A stretch of DNA of 50,352 nt from Nanobdellota archaeon (GTDB lineage Archaea > Nanobdellota > Nanobdellia > Woesearchaeales > WJKV01): positions 1 to 50,352 of the forward strand of contig JAGLWF010000009.1 in the NCBI GenBank assembly GCA_023133595.1, read 5' to 3'. Below are positions 23,006-32,962 of this stretch, one piece after another. Position 1 is the stretch's first letter. The number at the start of each line of letters is the position of its first letter. The notes below the pieces were generated by a model. The model saw only the letters and a program-made list of their open reading frames with translations, was not told the origin of the DNA and did no database searches. A program made the position numbers and the translations under genes.

Positions 23006-24748
23006 TTACTTTCCTGAAATGGTTAACTTATTTATCTGTGCGAGCAGTATCCTCTTTTTAGGATGGTTGTATCGCACTGCCTGCATAAATGCCTGTCTCA
23101 TCTTAGCAATGTCCCCAATCCGCCCGTATATCACGCCAAGATTATAATATGCCTGCGGCTGTGTCCTATCCAATGAGACCGCATACCGGAACATCTTGAC
23201 TGCTTTTTCATATTTCTTGGCCATTCCAAAGATAGTTCCAAGATTAATGTATGCCTGCCGATAGAATGGATCCAAGTCGATGACAGTTGCAAACTCAGAG
23301 ATTGCCAGGTTAAACTGTCTCTGTTTTGAATGCAACAATCCAAGTGCCAGATGGAAACGTGCATAGCCAGGATTAATCTTTATCGCCTTGGCATACATCT
23401 CTTCTGCTTTCTCAAACCTTTTTTGTTTATAGTATATTTCACCGATACGGTTATAGGTATAAGCATCATCAGGATACATCTTCAATATCTCGTTCAATTC
23501 TTTAAGACTAAAGTCAGAATCTAACTTTTCAAACTCTTCCTCGATTAGTTTCTTATATTTCATCTGATCTTTCTTGGACATCTCATGGAAGAAATAAGTT
23601 GCTTCTGGAGTGGATTCTTTATCTTCAAACCAGATATAGTCTGAGATCTGCCCTTTAGCAACAGCATCATTGTAGAACTTTGTCCCAGGATAGAGCTGGA
23701 GATGTGAGGTAATTATCATGTTCGGCCTGGTTTGTTTCAGCATATCTATTGTTTCCTTGATAGTCTCTTCTGTCTCTCCGGGATTTCCAACCATCAGAAA
23801 GAAATTTACAAAGATTCCATGCTTTCTTGCTAGTGAAGCTGCATTCTTGATCTCAGTAAGAGAGATATTCTTATTGATATTCTTCAAGATCCTCTCGCTT
23901 CCACTCTCGACTCCATAGCTGACTGCGTAGCATCCTGCTTTTTTCATCCAGTGCAATCTTTCTTCATCAATAATATTAACGCGCGACATGCAGTTCCAGA
24001 TCACTTTCAGCTCCCGCTTGATTATTTCTTTGCATATATCGATCACACGTTCCTTGTTCACTGCAAATGTATCATCTTCAATAGTAAATGTTGTGATCTT
24101 ATGTCTCTTGACAAGCATCTCGATCTCATCAACAACATTCTTTGCTGATCTGAACCGAACTTTTCTGCCCCATAATGCCGGAGTTGAACAGAAATGACAA
24201 GCAGAAGGACAGCCTCTGGAAGTGATGATATGCCTGTCTGGATATTTCGCAGAGATAGGAACAATGTCCAGATCTGCCATCGGCTTTCTGTCTGGAGTGA
24301 CAATTATCTTTTTTCCAGAACAGAATACAATTCCCTCAACAGAAGCAACAGGTTTACTGTTCTCAATCGCATCAACCAGTTCCTTGAACGTGACTTCTCC
24401 TTCACCGCGGACAATATAGTCAATATCTTTTACTTTTTTCAATATAAGGTTATACATCAAAGTTGGAAACGGGCCTCCAAGAACAACTTTTGTCCCGGGG
24501 TTTATTTTTTTGACCAATGAGGCTAGTTTAAAGACAGTATGCCTGTTGAAAGTGAAACAGGAAATACCAACAATGTCTGGCTTAGATTTCTTAATTAGTT
24601 CTTCTATTTCATCCCAATTTTTATTATATAAATTTTCAAGAGAACAATCCTTTAAAAAAGAAGCTATTGTGCGTAATCCGTTCGGCAGAATTGTAACTAA
24701 TGGATTTGTTATCGTCTCGTTTGGTTTATAGAGAAGAATGATCTTCAT
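23006..24748 (-). CDS. B12-binding-like radical SAM protein with C-terminal TPRs
   Basis: 580 residues. Residues 1-130 resemble a cobalamin-binding Rossmann domain (VGISCFTFNRHTVFKLA, KVVLGGPFPTL). The radical SAM core starts with ITSRGCPSACHFCS: Cys180, Cys184 and Cys187 match CxxxCxxC. Around residue 430-570 are four TPR repeats (for example YNRIGEIYYKQKRFEKAEEM and AYINLGTIFGMAKKYEKAV). The first part resembles B12-dependent methylases, but the substrate is unknown; the TPRs suggest a protein or peptide partner. It lies between gyrA and the MNT-HEPN gene, 11 nt downstream of gyrA. Confidence 0.8.
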   Translation of the reverse strand: MKIILLYKPNETITNPLVTILPNGLRTIASFLKDCSLENLYNKNWDEIEELIKKSKPDIVGISCFTFNRHTVFKLASLVKKINPGTKVVLGGPFPTLMYNLILKKVKDIDYIVRGEGEVTFKELVDAIENSKPVASVEGIVFCSGKKIIVTPDRKPMADLDIVPISAKYPDRHIITSRGCPSACHFCSTPALWGRKVRFRSAKNVVDEIEMLVKRHKITTFTIEDDTFAVNKERVIDICKEIIKRELKVIWNCMSRVNIIDEERLHWMKKAGCYAVSYGVESGSERILKNINKNISLTEIKNAASLARKHGIFVNFFLMVGNPGETEETIKETIDMLKQTRPNMIITSHLQLYPGTKFYNDAVAKGQISDYIWFEDKESTPEATYFFHEMSKKDQMKYKKLIEEEFEKLDSDFSLKELNEILKMYPDDAYTYNRIGEIYYKQKRFEKAEEMYAKAIKINPGYARFHLALGLLHSKQRQFNLAISEFATVIDLDPFYRQAYINLGTIFGMAKKYEKAVKMFRYAVSLDRTQPQAYYNLGVIYGRIGDIAKMRQAFMQAVRYNHPKKRILLAQINKLTISGK

Positions 24749-24759
24749 TTACAGCAGAT

Positions 24760-27498
24760 CTATTCTTCCTCTTCGTCTTTCTTCTTAGGTTCGATCTCTT
24801 CGTCTGAGACAACTTGGTATGAATCTCCTTCTAGAATTTCTTTATTTATTGTTTCAGAAGCATCACTTTCTAGTCCCCGAACCATTGCCTCTTCGTTTGG
24901 CGCCAATTCATCGTCTTTCAAAGCTTCATCTGTCGGTTCAATTATATCTGGATGTTCTTCCAGTTCTTCAGATTCTTTTTCTTTTTTCCTGAATGTAACC
25001 ATATTGTTCCCTCCATTCCCGTTTTTTTCAGTAATCTCAGCTTCTTCTTCTTCCTTTATAACTCTTGCTGCTGAAACCACAGCATCTCCAGGCCGTAATT
25101 TCATCAGACGCATTCCCTGTGTGTTACGTCCAATCCTGCTGATACCGCTTGCAGCAACCCTGATCACTATTCCGTTTTTAGTTATGAACATTATATCATT
25201 TTTGTCAGTTACAGCAAGAACACTTACAATTGGACCATTCCGTTCCGAAGTCTTGATATTGATAACCCCAACACCGCCACGGTTTGTCCGTCTGTATTGC
25301 CCGATTGGTGTTCTCTTTCCATAACCATTCTTTGTGATGCTGAAAACATCAGTGCCCAGCTGGCAGACAAGAAGACCAACAACATGATCTCCGCCTCGCA
25401 GTGATATCCCGCGCACACCACGAGACGCCCGTCCGATAGCCCGCGCTTGTTTTTCATGGAAACGTACTGCCATCCCATCGGCAGAAGCAATAACAATGTC
25501 ATCAATGCCAGAAGTTACCTTGACATCCATAAGCTCGTCATCAGCATCGAGCTTGATCGCTCTGAGTCCACCTTTTCTTGGTTTTGAATATGCTGCCAGG
25601 TCAGTTTTCTTGACAACACCTTTCTTTGTTACAGCGATAAGATATTTGTCTGGATCAAATGAGCGTACTGGAATGATTGTTGTGATCTTCTCTCCTTTTT
25701 TCGGCTGTACTAGGTTGACAATAGCTTTTCCCCGTGCCTGCCTGCTGCTTTCTGGAATCTGGTATACTTTCAGCCAATGCATATTCCCAGCATTAGTGAA
25801 GCATAAAAGATAAGCGTGAGTAGACGCGATAAACAGGTTCTCGACAAAATCTTCCTCTTTTGTTCCTGCACCCTTGACACCGACACCGCCACGTCTCTGC
25901 ATCCTGTAAGTTGTAAGCGGCAATCGTTTTACATAACCAGAGTGTGTTACAGTCACAACCATCCGTTCTTCTTCTATCAGAGCTTCATCCTCTAATTCTT
26001 CTTCCTCTTCAAAGCTGATCTCTGTTCTTCTTGCATCACCATATTTTTCTTTTAATTCTAATGTTTCTTCTTTGATTATGCTGTAGACCAGTTTCTCGTC
26101 ATTGAGAATTATAGTAAGTTTTTCAATCAATTCTAATGTTTCCTTAAGGTCTATCTTTATCTTATCCTGTTCCAGTGCAGTCAGTCTCTGCAGCCTCATC
26201 TCAAGAATTGTCTTTGCCTGGATCTCAGATAATGAATACTGGCTCATCAATTCACCTGTTGCAGTCTTTGCGTCAGGAGCTTTCTTGATCAAAGCGATGA
26301 CAGGATCAATATTATCAAGAGCAATTTTCAGACCTTCAAGCTTGTGTGCTTTTGCTTTTGCTTCTTTCAGCTCGAATTCAGTTTTTCGTGTGACAACTTC
26401 TTTTCTATGATTGATAAAATGCTGCAATAATTGTTTCAGGTTAAGAGTCTTAGGTTCATTGTTGACTAATGCAAGCATGTTGGTGCCGAAAGTTGTCCTC
26501 AAACGGCTGTGCTTGAACAACTGGTTCAACACAACATCACTTCCGACTGTACCCTTGAGAACAAAAACAATCCTTATCCCTTCTTTATTACTCTCATCTC
26601 TGATGTCAGAGACCCCTTCGATTCTTCCTGCTTTTACCTGGTCTGCAATTTGCTCAATTAATTGGGATTTATTGACCTGGAATGGAATCTCTGTGACAAT
26701 GATCATCTCTTTTCCTTTCCTCTCCTCAACATGCGTCTTTGACTTGACAATTATTCTTCCTCTTCCCAGTCCATAAGCATTCCTGATCCCATTGACTCCG
26801 CAGATTATTCCTGCTGTTGGAAAATCAGGGCCTTTGATTACTTTGTTCAAAGCATTTACATCCATGTCAGGATCATCAATAAGCGCGATAGTAGCGTCTG
26901 CAACTTCGTTCAGGTTATGCGGCGGGATATTGGTTGCCATACCGACTGCGATCCCTGTCGAACCATTGACCAGGAGATTTGGGATTCTGCTCGGAAGAAC
27001 AGAAGGCTCCTTCAAATGAGCATCGTAATTATCAACAAAATTAACTGTCTCTTTCTCAATATCAATAAGCATCTCTTCTGCAAGTCTTGCCATTCTTGCT
27101 TCTGTATATCTCATTGCAGCTGGCGGATCTCCGTCAATAGAACCAAAATTACCCTGACCATCGACCAATGGATAACGCAGTGAGAAATCCTGTGCCATAC
27201 GGACTAATGTGTCATAGATCGCAACATCACCATGAGGGTGGTACTTACCCATACAATCTCCGACAATCCTTGCGCTTTTCTTGTAAGATTTGTTATGAAG
27301 CAATCCTAAATCTCTCATAGAGAACAAAACACGCCTGTGGACCGGTTTCAGGCCGTCACGGACATCTGGCAGAGCCCTGGAGACAATAACGCTCATAGCA
27401 TAATCCAGGAATGATTCCTTCATTTCTGCTTCTATCAATTTAGGAACTACATCCTTCTGTTCAGGAGTTTTCTCTAACTGCTCTTCATCTTCTGCCAT
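24760..27498 (-). CDS. gyrA: DNA gyrase subunit A
   Basis: 912 residues. The breakage-reunion domain has [38 protein letters not shown] in pieces typical of GyrA, and the active-site Tyr131 in [10 protein letters not shown]. The GyrA box that distinguishes gyrase from topoisomerase IV is present as QRRGGVG at 534-540 (canonical QRRGGKG). The C-terminal beta-pinwheel follows to about 830, then an acidic tail. It introduces negative supercoils with GyrB, which is not in the window. This is a bacterial-type gene in an archaeal context. It starts 6 nt after scpB. Confidence 0.96.
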   Translation of the reverse strand: MAEDEEQLEKTPEQKDVVPKLIEAEMKESFLDYAMSVIVSRALPDVRDGLKPVHRRVLFSMRDLGLLHNKSYKKSARIVGDCMGKYHPHGDVAIYDTLVRMAQDFSLRYPLVDGQGNFGSIDGDPPAAMRYTEARMARLAEEMLIDIEKETVNFVDNYDAHLKEPSVLPSRIPNLLVNGSTGIAVGMATNIPPHNLNEVADATIALIDDPDMDVNALNKVIKGPDFPTAGIICGVNGIRNAYGLGRGRIIVKSKTHVEERKGKEMIIVTEIPFQVNKSQLIEQIADQVKAGRIEGVSDIRDESNKEGIRIVFVLKGTVGSDVVLNQLFKHSRLRTTFGTNMLALVNNEPKTLNLKQLLQHFINHRKEVVTRKTEFELKEAKAKAHKLEGLKIALDNIDPVIALIKKAPDAKTATGELMSQYSLSEIQAKTILEMRLQRLTALEQDKIKIDLKETLELIEKLTIILNDEKLVYSIIKEETLELKEKYGDARRTEISFEEEEELEDEALIEEERMVVTVTHSGYVKRLPLTTYRMQRRGGVGVKGAGTKEEDFVENLFIASTHAYLLCFTNAGNMHWLKVYQIPESSRQARGKAIVNLVQPKKGEKITTIIPVRSFDPDKYLIAVTKKGVVKKTDLAAYSKPRKGGLRAIKLDADDELMDVKVTSGIDDIVIASADGMAVRFHEKQARAIGRASRGVRGISLRGGDHVVGLLVCQLGTDVFSITKNGYGKRTPIGQYRRTNRGGVGVINIKTSERNGPIVSVLAVTDKNDIMFITKNGIVIRVAASGISRIGRNTQGMRLMKLRPGDAVVSAARVIKEEEEAEITEKNGNGGNNMVTFRKKEKESEELEEHPDIIEPTDEALKDDELAPNEEAMVRGLESDASETINKEILEGDSYQVVSDEEIEPKKKDEEEE

Positions 27499-27504
27499 TT
27501 TAAC

Positions 27505-28500
27505 TTACTTTTTCTTTTTCTTAGATTTACCTATAGGTTTCTTTTTCACTTCTTTTTTTGTCTTCTCTTTCTTCTTCACAGGAATCGAAGATTCCTGGGA
27601 CACAAAAGAGCTTCGCTCTTTTCGTGCTTTCTTTTTCTCTACTTTTTCTTCCTCTACTGGTTCTTCTGTTTCTTCTGCTTCCTCTTTGGTCTCTTCTTTT
27701 GGTTCTAAGTCAGAAATATCTTTACCCATTGCTTTCAAGAGATGCTTGGCTTTATATCTCTTCTTCATTCTTTCTTTCTCGCGCTCTTCTTCCTGCGCAT
27801 CTATTTCTTTTGAAACATCCTCATCCGCCTGGTGCGGTTCCCGGACCCCAAGCTTATCAACTTCGCTGTCGATCTTAATCAGACGGTCACCTACAGATTT
27901 CAAACGTTCGTCACGTTCCTTCTGTATCTCTTTGATCTCTTCCTGTTCTTTCTCGCGCTCTTTCCAGAGTTCTTTTACCTGCTCTTCGCCTTCGAGCACT
28001 TCCTGCTCGTCTTTATGGAACTGTCTTAATATCTCATCTGCCTTTTCCCTGGACATGTCAAAATAATCAAAGAATTTCTGTGTAAGCTTCAATAATCTTG
28101 TACGACCTTTACGTTCTTTTGTAAGAAAACCAATCTCGACCAGTTCTTTTATGTGGTCGTATGCTTTTGCTGTTCTTTTCTTGATAATATCACTCTGTAA
28201 ACACGGTTGTGCATATGCAATGATTGCAAGAGTTTCCATTGTCTGCATATCAAGCTCTGTCTCTGATATCAAGTCTCGGCACAAAGGCAGGTATTTTTCC
28301 CTCACATTGATCTTCCAGAAATTATCACTGCCAGTGATCATCAGGGCAGAATCTTTCTCATTGTATTCCTGCTCCAGCTGCTTCAAAGCATCTTTTATGC
28401 TATCGATTGAAGCTTTGCAGACTCTAGCTATCTCTGCGGCTTCAATCCTTTTTCCTACTGCGAACAGTACAGCCTCAACTTGATTCCTTAGATTCACCAT
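27505..28500 (-). CDS. scpB: ScpB segregation and condensation protein with charged tail
   Basis: 331 residues. The first ~150 hold the two winged-helix domains of ScpB: VEAVLFAVGKRIEAAEIARV, ETLAIIAYAQPCLQSDIIKKR and GFLTKERKGRTRLLKLT. ScpB dimers hold the ScpA kleisin in SMC complexes that organise the chromosome. The remaining ~180 residues are a highly charged coiled-coil-like and Lys/Glu-rich tail not found in bacterial ScpB. The gene overlaps the upstream conserved unknown by 26 nt and is followed by gyrA. Confidence 0.88.
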   Translation of the reverse strand: MVNLRNQVEAVLFAVGKRIEAAEIARVCKASIDSIKDALKQLEQEYNEKDSALMITGSDNFWKINVREKYLPLCRDLISETELDMQTMETLAIIAYAQPCLQSDIIKKRTAKAYDHIKELVEIGFLTKERKGRTRLLKLTQKFFDYFDMSREKADEILRQFHKDEQEVLEGEEQVKELWKEREKEQEEIKEIQKERDERLKSVGDRLIKIDSEVDKLGVREPHQADEDVSKEIDAQEEEREKERMKKRYKAKHLLKAMGKDISDLEPKEETKEEAEETEEPVEEEKVEKKKARKERSSFVSQESSIPVKKKEKTKKEVKKKPIGKSKKKKK

Positions 28501-29122
28501 CTTTGAATTTCACCTTCTCTGATAATTTTAACTTTTGACCGTCCTCTTCCACCTCACCAATCTCTGTCAGGAATTGGATGTATTTGTCAAAAGATTCCTT
28601 GTCAATCCCGATAAGGTCCCACAATTCTTCTCTTGTCTTGGGACCAGCTCTCAGATGTGATAATAAGTTATAACGGATGATCCTTGCCATCCTCTCTGTC
28701 AGCAGCTTTTTCAGTGCATTTCCTTCTTTTGCAATACGGTCAGTTGTGTGCAGCCTTGATTGGAGCTCGTTCAGCCACGCTGAAAAAAAATCATTTTTAA
28801 TCTTGACTTCCTGCGGTTCGATCACCTCGACAGATGACGGAAGGAAGGTATAGCAAAAGTCAAGCAAGGATTTATGCTTCTTGAACAGGATCTCCAATTC
28901 TGCAAACGTGGAAAACAGCTTATCCTGCGGCTTGATAGGGAATATCTTGGAATCAAGGAGCACTGCGTTCTGGGGAGGCATCTCCTTTGTCCTGTCAACC
29001 AGAGCCTTGATCGACCTCTCGACATGCTCTTTCGGGCCTCCTAATATTTCGCATATAAGCCTGCACTGAAGGCCTCCTTTGTCTATAAATTCTTGAATCT
29101 CCCTCTTGTCCATTGTCAGCAT
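28475..29122 (-). CDS. Conserved protein of unknown function upstream of scpB
   Basis: 215 residues; start at 29122 (MLTMDKREI) or the second ATG at 29113. Soluble, mostly helical. Distinct segments are LQCRLICEILGGPKEHVERS, FSTFAELEILFKKHKSLLDF and FLPSSVEVIEP; the C-terminal ~60 residues look like a winged helix (GPKTREELWDLIGIDKESFDK). The position before scpB invites a ScpA call, but the ScpA pattern was not found. The ILGGPKEHVE motif recalls a protein family widespread in DPANN archaea (from memory). A role with ScpB or gyrase is inference from the operon. Confidence 0.55.
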   Translation of the reverse strand: MLTMDKREIQEFIDKGGLQCRLICEILGGPKEHVERSIKALVDRTKEMPPQNAVLLDSKIFPIKPQDKLFSTFAELEILFKKHKSLLDFCYTFLPSSVEVIEPQEVKIKNDFFSAWLNELQSRLHTTDRIAKEGNALKKLLTERMARIIRYNLLSHLRAGPKTREELWDLIGIDKESFDKYIQFLTEIGEVEEDGQKLKLSEKVKFKDGESKESS

Positions 29123-29429
29123 AAGAAAGCCTAAAATGCTGTATTTTGGCCTTCAAAAACCTCCTTGTATAACCTCTCCTTATGTCTTTGTAAAGTACCT
29201 TCCTTTTTAAATCTTTCGTCGATTTTTTAGAACATTTCCAGAGGCTCTCAGCGACGGAAAACGAGATTATTTTTGGGCTGATTTTAGAGTGATTTTTAGG
29301 CCTTTTAAAGGCCTGATTTTGGACATCTTTTGGGTGCTGTAACAACCACTACAACATGCCTTTTTAACTGATTTGGATCATATATTACATACAGGGGAAG
29401 GAAAAAAAGATTAATGGAGGTCGGCTACA
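29123..29429. other. 307-nt gene-free region with promoters and a palindrome
   Basis: No convincing gene. On the minus strand a GATTTAAAAAGG box near 29203-29215 and AAGGAGG at about 29157-29163 may serve the scpB operon. On the plus strand CATATATTAC near 29376-29385 and TGGAGGTC at 29415-29422 suit the gene at 29430. AGGCCTTT-T-AAAGGCCT at 29298-29314 is a perfect palindrome with no assigned role. Confidence 0.4.
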
Positions 29430-29831
29430 ATGGAAGAAAGAGATAAAAATCGAGAAATGTTTTATGGGTTTGATGGCGGTCTGGAAATGGAGCCTCTAGC
29501 AAGAGTAAGAATCAGTGAAGAAGCTAGAGCAATTTTAGCAGAGCATGATCCTAAATTGGACGGTTTCTACGCAGGAATGGAACATCCACACATTGCAAGA
29601 ATAAAAGAAGCACCAGAAGACGTTAAAGGAAAACTTCTAGAGTTCTACGCAGACAGACTAGCTCTGGAAAATGCAACAGGAAATGCTTGTGTTGTACCAG
29701 ATTTTGTTGGAGAACTAAAATCAGGTCTTACTGCAAGAGTAAAACCAATTAGACAACTTGTTGCAGACATAAAAGAAAGCGCAGCTAAATTCGATCGACA
29801 CAGATATGCAACTGGAATGAATGTAGATTAA
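29430..29831 (+). CDS. Orphan soluble protein (unknown)
   Basis: 133 residues, no membrane segment or signal peptide, acidic and probably mostly helical (ISEEARAILAEHDPKL, DVKGKLLEFYADRLALENA). I recognise no family. A GGAGG site 9-13 nt before the ATG and normal codon use support expression. The next gene, also an orphan, begins 29 nt after its stop on the same strand, so the two may form one transcript. Confidence 0.5.
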   Translation: MEERDKNREMFYGFDGGLEMEPLARVRISEEARAILAEHDPKLDGFYAGMEHPHIARIKEAPEDVKGKLLEFYADRLALENATGNACVVPDFVGELKSGLTARVKPIRQLVADIKESAAKFDRHRYATGMNVD

Positions 29832-29860
29832 TTTTTTATTTTTCCTTCAACTTTTCAACA

Positions 29861-30454
29861 ATGACTGAAAAAATATTAACTGTAATACCTGAAAATCAAC
29901 TTATTCTAGATAGATTCTACCTCGGAAGAGGAAGGAATACAAATATAGCATTATTCGAGGGAGATGAAGAATGGGAAGATGCAGTTGGATGTTTCATCAC
30001 ATTATGCTATAAATTTGAATACCCAATGCACAAGTATGAACCATATCTGGGAGATAATAATGAAGGCGGATGTTTTCAGCCATACCTGCTTCTTCCGACA
30101 ATGGAAAATATTCTTGCTGCGCATCCAGATCCAAAGATAATCCCAAAAGAAGAGATGGAAGAATTCAGATTTTACTTTGGATTAGGGGACGGAGTTTACA
30201 TTGCTCAGTGGGGGTCACATGATGAATTTTTGACATGGGGGAAAAGAATGATCAGTTCTTTTGCGCACTGGACTAGAGAAGGCCCAGAATATATGGGAAA
30301 ATTAGCAGAAGCGACAACTGCAGTCCCAAAAAAGTATGGAACAGAATTCCGCCCTTTCAAACTTATTGATGAAGGAGAAATGATTGATTCGTTTGGCAAA
30401 GGTGCCTGGGAACGTCATTACGGAAAAAAGATACGATTATCTTCTCCAGATTAA
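29861..30454 (+). CDS. Orphan soluble protein (unknown)
   Basis: 197 residues, aromatic-rich and soluble, with several short conserved-looking blocks (FYLGRGRNTNIALFEGDEEW, GVYIAQWGSHDEFLTWGKR). No family recognised. It is downstream of another orphan. Its 3' end overlaps the convergent lamin-tail protein gene by 18 nt, so the two genes share a terminator region. No strong Shine-Dalgarno site is visible. Confidence 0.5.
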   Translation: MTEKILTVIPENQLILDRFYLGRGRNTNIALFEGDEEWEDAVGCFITLCYKFEYPMHKYEPYLGDNNEGGCFQPYLLLPTMENILAAHPDPKIIPKEEMEEFRFYFGLGDGVYIAQWGSHDEFLTWGKRMISSFAHWTREGPEYMGKLAEATTAVPKKYGTEFRPFKLIDEGEMIDSFGKGAWERHYGKKIRLSSPD

Positions 30455-31906
30455 CACGCTGTTGAGGAGGACAGAGACTCCTAGGATGATGTACTGGACA
30501 AATGCGTTTTGTTTTTCTTCCTCTGTCTTTATCTGTTTCTTCGCTTTATTTCCGTGCGAGTCTAAAGTATCAGCAACAGACGCACCTGTTATCTTAGTTT
30601 CATCGGGTTTATATTTATTTTCTGAAACAGGAACTGGTTCCTGATTAGGAGTTGCCCATATCTCAATGCTTTCAAATGCTTCTTTCTTGCCTTCCTTTGA
30701 CATGATCAAACTGAGATTATTCAACCCAGGTTCAAGAGAGATTGTCATGTTCAGGCGTTTCTTGTGATCTTCTTTGATAGGAATCACAAAATTCTCGATA
30801 GATTTGCCATTGTTCAGCAAACCGATATCAAAATCCCTGTCGCCATTGGGATTATAGAGCATGGCGTACAGACTTATGTTTCTTCCCTGCTCGAACTTTT
30901 TGTGCCTTGTATAGAAGCTCTGTATCTCTGCTTTTTTTTCAGATTTCTTTTCTTTTTCTTTTTTTTCTTCAGAAATTGTCTTAGCCCTGACATCCCCCTT
31001 CTCTTCTTCAATCTCATCTTCAGTGACATTGTTGCGGACAATGACAGTTGCAGAATCATGGTTATTTTCCATATCAATATCATTGCAGTTTGGATAAATC
31101 TTTGCTTTGATGAAAAACAATTTGTCAGATTCTTTTATCGACGGTGTAAAGCTCTTTTTGCCGGGATTTGTTGTGTTCCTCTTTTTTCTGATGAGATCGC
31201 CAGAAAGATCTTCGATGAAATATTCTATGTAGTAACTATATTCATCGTCACCTTCCTGAAAATCTACATCCAAGTCATATATTATCCGCTCCTTATTCTC
31301 ATAAATCTCTTTATCGAGCAATATAGAAATAGAAAAATCGCATCCAGTCAGAATCGAATTTGTCTGATTTGTAGTATTTGTCTCGTTTGCCTCATTCTCA
31401 GGAACAGGATCGACAGAAGAATTATCCACAAATTGGTTTTCAGAACCAGGAGTTCCATGAAGGACCAAAGATTCGACAAATTCCCCGTTATAATATTCAA
31501 GAGAATATCCTTCAGTTCCTGGATCGTATACCACAAAATCGATCACGTACCTATTCGCATCGTATAATGTGATTGCTTCCCCATTATTTGACAATGTTCC
31601 TGAATATTCAAAATCTGGTGAAACATTATATCTGTCCTGGAAATCATTATCTTCATCGTAATTCGTGTTTGCAAGAAGAAGGTAACCATCAAATGAATAA
31701 TTTTCTGGAAATGTAAAGGTTATTCCTTCAAAAGAATAGTTGCTTACGTCTGTAAGATTCTCTGCAAACAGTTCAAGATATTCAAAATCATAATCATTGC
31801 CTATAGGATTATACATTATCTCATTTATTCTCACAGCTCTTGCAGAATATAATGTGATCAACAAACATCCAATGAATAATAGAGCTAAAGTTAGATTTTT
31901 CATCAT
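30437..31906 (-). CDS. Lamin-tail-domain surface protein with C-terminal anchor
   Basis: 489 residues. Signal peptide at 1-24 (LALLFIGCLLITLYSARA). Residues 25-160 match the lamin-tail domain: VRINEIMYNPIGNDYDFEYLELF in parts, ISL-type beta strands and AITLYDANRYVIDFVVYD. Then an Asn/Thr-rich linker, an Ig-like region (CDFSISILLDKEIYENKERI), a Lys/Glu-rich stretch (about 300-330), another beta domain, and a final helix (AFVQYIILGVSVLLNSVLIW) with RR. A surface adhesion or anchoring role is likely. N-glycosylation sequons (NxT/S) are frequent. Confidence 0.7.
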   Translation of the reverse strand: MMKNLTLALLFIGCLLITLYSARAVRINEIMYNPIGNDYDFEYLELFAENLTDVSNYSFEGITFTFPENYSFDGYLLLANTNYDEDNDFQDRYNVSPDFEYSGTLSNNGEAITLYDANRYVIDFVVYDPGTEGYSLEYYNGEFVESLVLHGTPGSENQFVDNSSVDPVPENEANETNTTNQTNSILTGCDFSISILLDKEIYENKERIIYDLDVDFQEGDDEYSYYIEYFIEDLSGDLIRKKRNTTNPGKKSFTPSIKESDKLFFIKAKIYPNCNDIDMENNHDSATVIVRNNVTEDEIEEEKGDVRAKTISEEKKEKEKKSEKKAEIQSFYTRHKKFEQGRNISLYAMLYNPNGDRDFDIGLLNNGKSIENFVIPIKEDHKKRLNMTISLEPGLNNLSLIMSKEGKKEAFESIEIWATPNQEPVPVSENKYKPDETKITGASVADTLDSHGNKAKKQIKTEEEKQNAFVQYIILGVSVLLNSVLIWRR

Positions 31907-32106
31907 GATTACCTAAATAAATTGTATTTTTGAGATTAAAATGATTTTCCAGCCAAAATCTAGAAAACTTCTGTGCTTCTTGTAAATCCTGATATTTCCC
32001 CCAGAATATATCTCCCTATAAGGGGTTATTTTTGTAACTACTCTAAGATACTTAAGAACATTTATAAAACTGAGAGAGCTATTTGATGAAAAAAGGGGGT
32101 GAATTA

Positions 32107-32724
32107 GTGGCATTTTTGAAATTCTTAGAAAAAGACAAGAAGAAGAAAAAAGAAGAACTAGCTCCTCCTAGTTTGCCACAGCTCCCGCCATTAAAAGAAG
32201 AAGAGCGGGTGCTGCATATGAAAAAACCGTTGCCGCCACTACCGCCGTTTGAGGCAAAAGCAGGACTGCCAGAGAAAGTGGAGAAACCATTGTTTGAAAT
32301 AAGCTCGCCAAAAGGAGCTCCGCCTGCACCACCTGCAGGTCCATTATTCCCAGAGATAAAAGAAGAAGCTCCAGCAGACCTTCCTGCTTTCCCTAAGATC
32401 GGGAAAAAGAAGATTATTCCTCTCAAAGTCATAGAAGAAGTTGAGGAGGAAGAGTTCAGGGCAGAGAAGAAAGAACTTCATGAACTGAAGAAAAGACTGC
32501 CAAAACCAACATTCATTGAGATCAATGATTTCAAGGAAGTGCTGGAATTCATCGGACAGATCAGGAATGAGCTGAAAGACGGGGATGCTGTTCTATTCAA
32601 ACTGAATGAGATCAAGAATATGCAGGACAAGAAGTACGAATCATGGAAAAGTGTGATGCGCGACCTGCAGAGGAAATTCATATATGTTGAAAAGACATTG
32701 TTCGAAACAAAATACGTAAGGTGA
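32107..32724 (+). CDS. Pro-rich protein with a DPANN-type coiled-coil domain, gene 1 of 3
   Basis: About 205 residues from the GTG at 32107, favoured because GGGGGTGA lies 5 nt upstream; an ATG at 32083 is the alternative. The first half is a Pro/Lys-rich low-complexity region (PPSLPQLPPLKEEE). The last ~75 residues form a helical domain (FIEINDFKEVLEFIGQIRNE, WKSVMRDLQRKFIYVEKTLF) that is repeated in the next gene. No membrane segment. Function unknown; the domain looks like a cytoplasmic assembly module tethered by a flexible linker. Confidence 0.55.
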   Translation: MAFLKFLEKDKKKKKEELAPPSLPQLPPLKEEERVLHMKKPLPPLPPFEAKAGLPEKVEKPLFEISSPKGAPPAPPAGPLFPEIKEEAPADLPAFPKIGKKKIIPLKVIEEVEEEEFRAEKKELHELKKRLPKPTFIEINDFKEVLEFIGQIRNELKDGDAVLFKLNEIKNMQDKKYESWKSVMRDLQRKFIYVEKTLFETKYVR

Positions 32725-32728
32725 TAAT

Positions 32729-32962
32729 ATGCCAGAAAAAGAAATGCCAATATTTGTAAGGATCGAGGAGTACAGGGATGTGCTGGATGTGATCAATATG
32801 ATCAAGCACAAACTCTCAGAAGCAAAAGAAGCTATCAACCGCATCAATGAACTGAAGAATGAAGAGGATCTGGAGCTCGAAAGATGGGAATCCGGACTTG
32901 AAGCTATCGAAAGAAAAGTGCAATTCATAGACAAATCATTGTTTGAACCAGAATCAGTATAA
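32729..32962 (+). CDS. Small coiled-coil protein, paralogue of gene 1, gene 2 of 3
   Basis: 77 residues consisting only of the domain that ends gene 1: FVRIEEYRDVLDVINMIKHK aligns with FIEINDFKEVLEFIGQIRNE, and ERWESGLEAIERKVQFIDKSLFE aligns with the matching WxS...RK...LFE stretch. A GGTGAT site is 5 nt before the ATG. Its stop codon shares a base with the start of gene 3 (TAATG), so translation is coupled. Probable homo- or hetero-oligomer with gene 1. Confidence 0.6.
   Translation: MPEKEMPIFVRIEEYRDVLDVINMIKHKLSEAKEAINRINELKNEEDLELERWESGLEAIERKVQFIDKSLFEPESV

Noticed and set aside
28475-29122. ScpA (kleisin) call for the gene before scpB
   Set aside because: Operon position suits it, but the ScpA N-terminal helical pattern was not found; kept as unknown.
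28995-29345. 116-residue open frame upstream of the scpB operon
   Set aside because: Mostly overlaps the conserved 215-residue gene in another frame; the remainder is basic and composition-driven, with no ribosome binding site.
30764-31567. 267-residue open frame antisense to the lamin-tail gene
   Set aside because: Low-complexity, Phe-rich translation produced by the Lys/Glu-rich coding strand; the opposite frame has signal peptide, domain and anchor.
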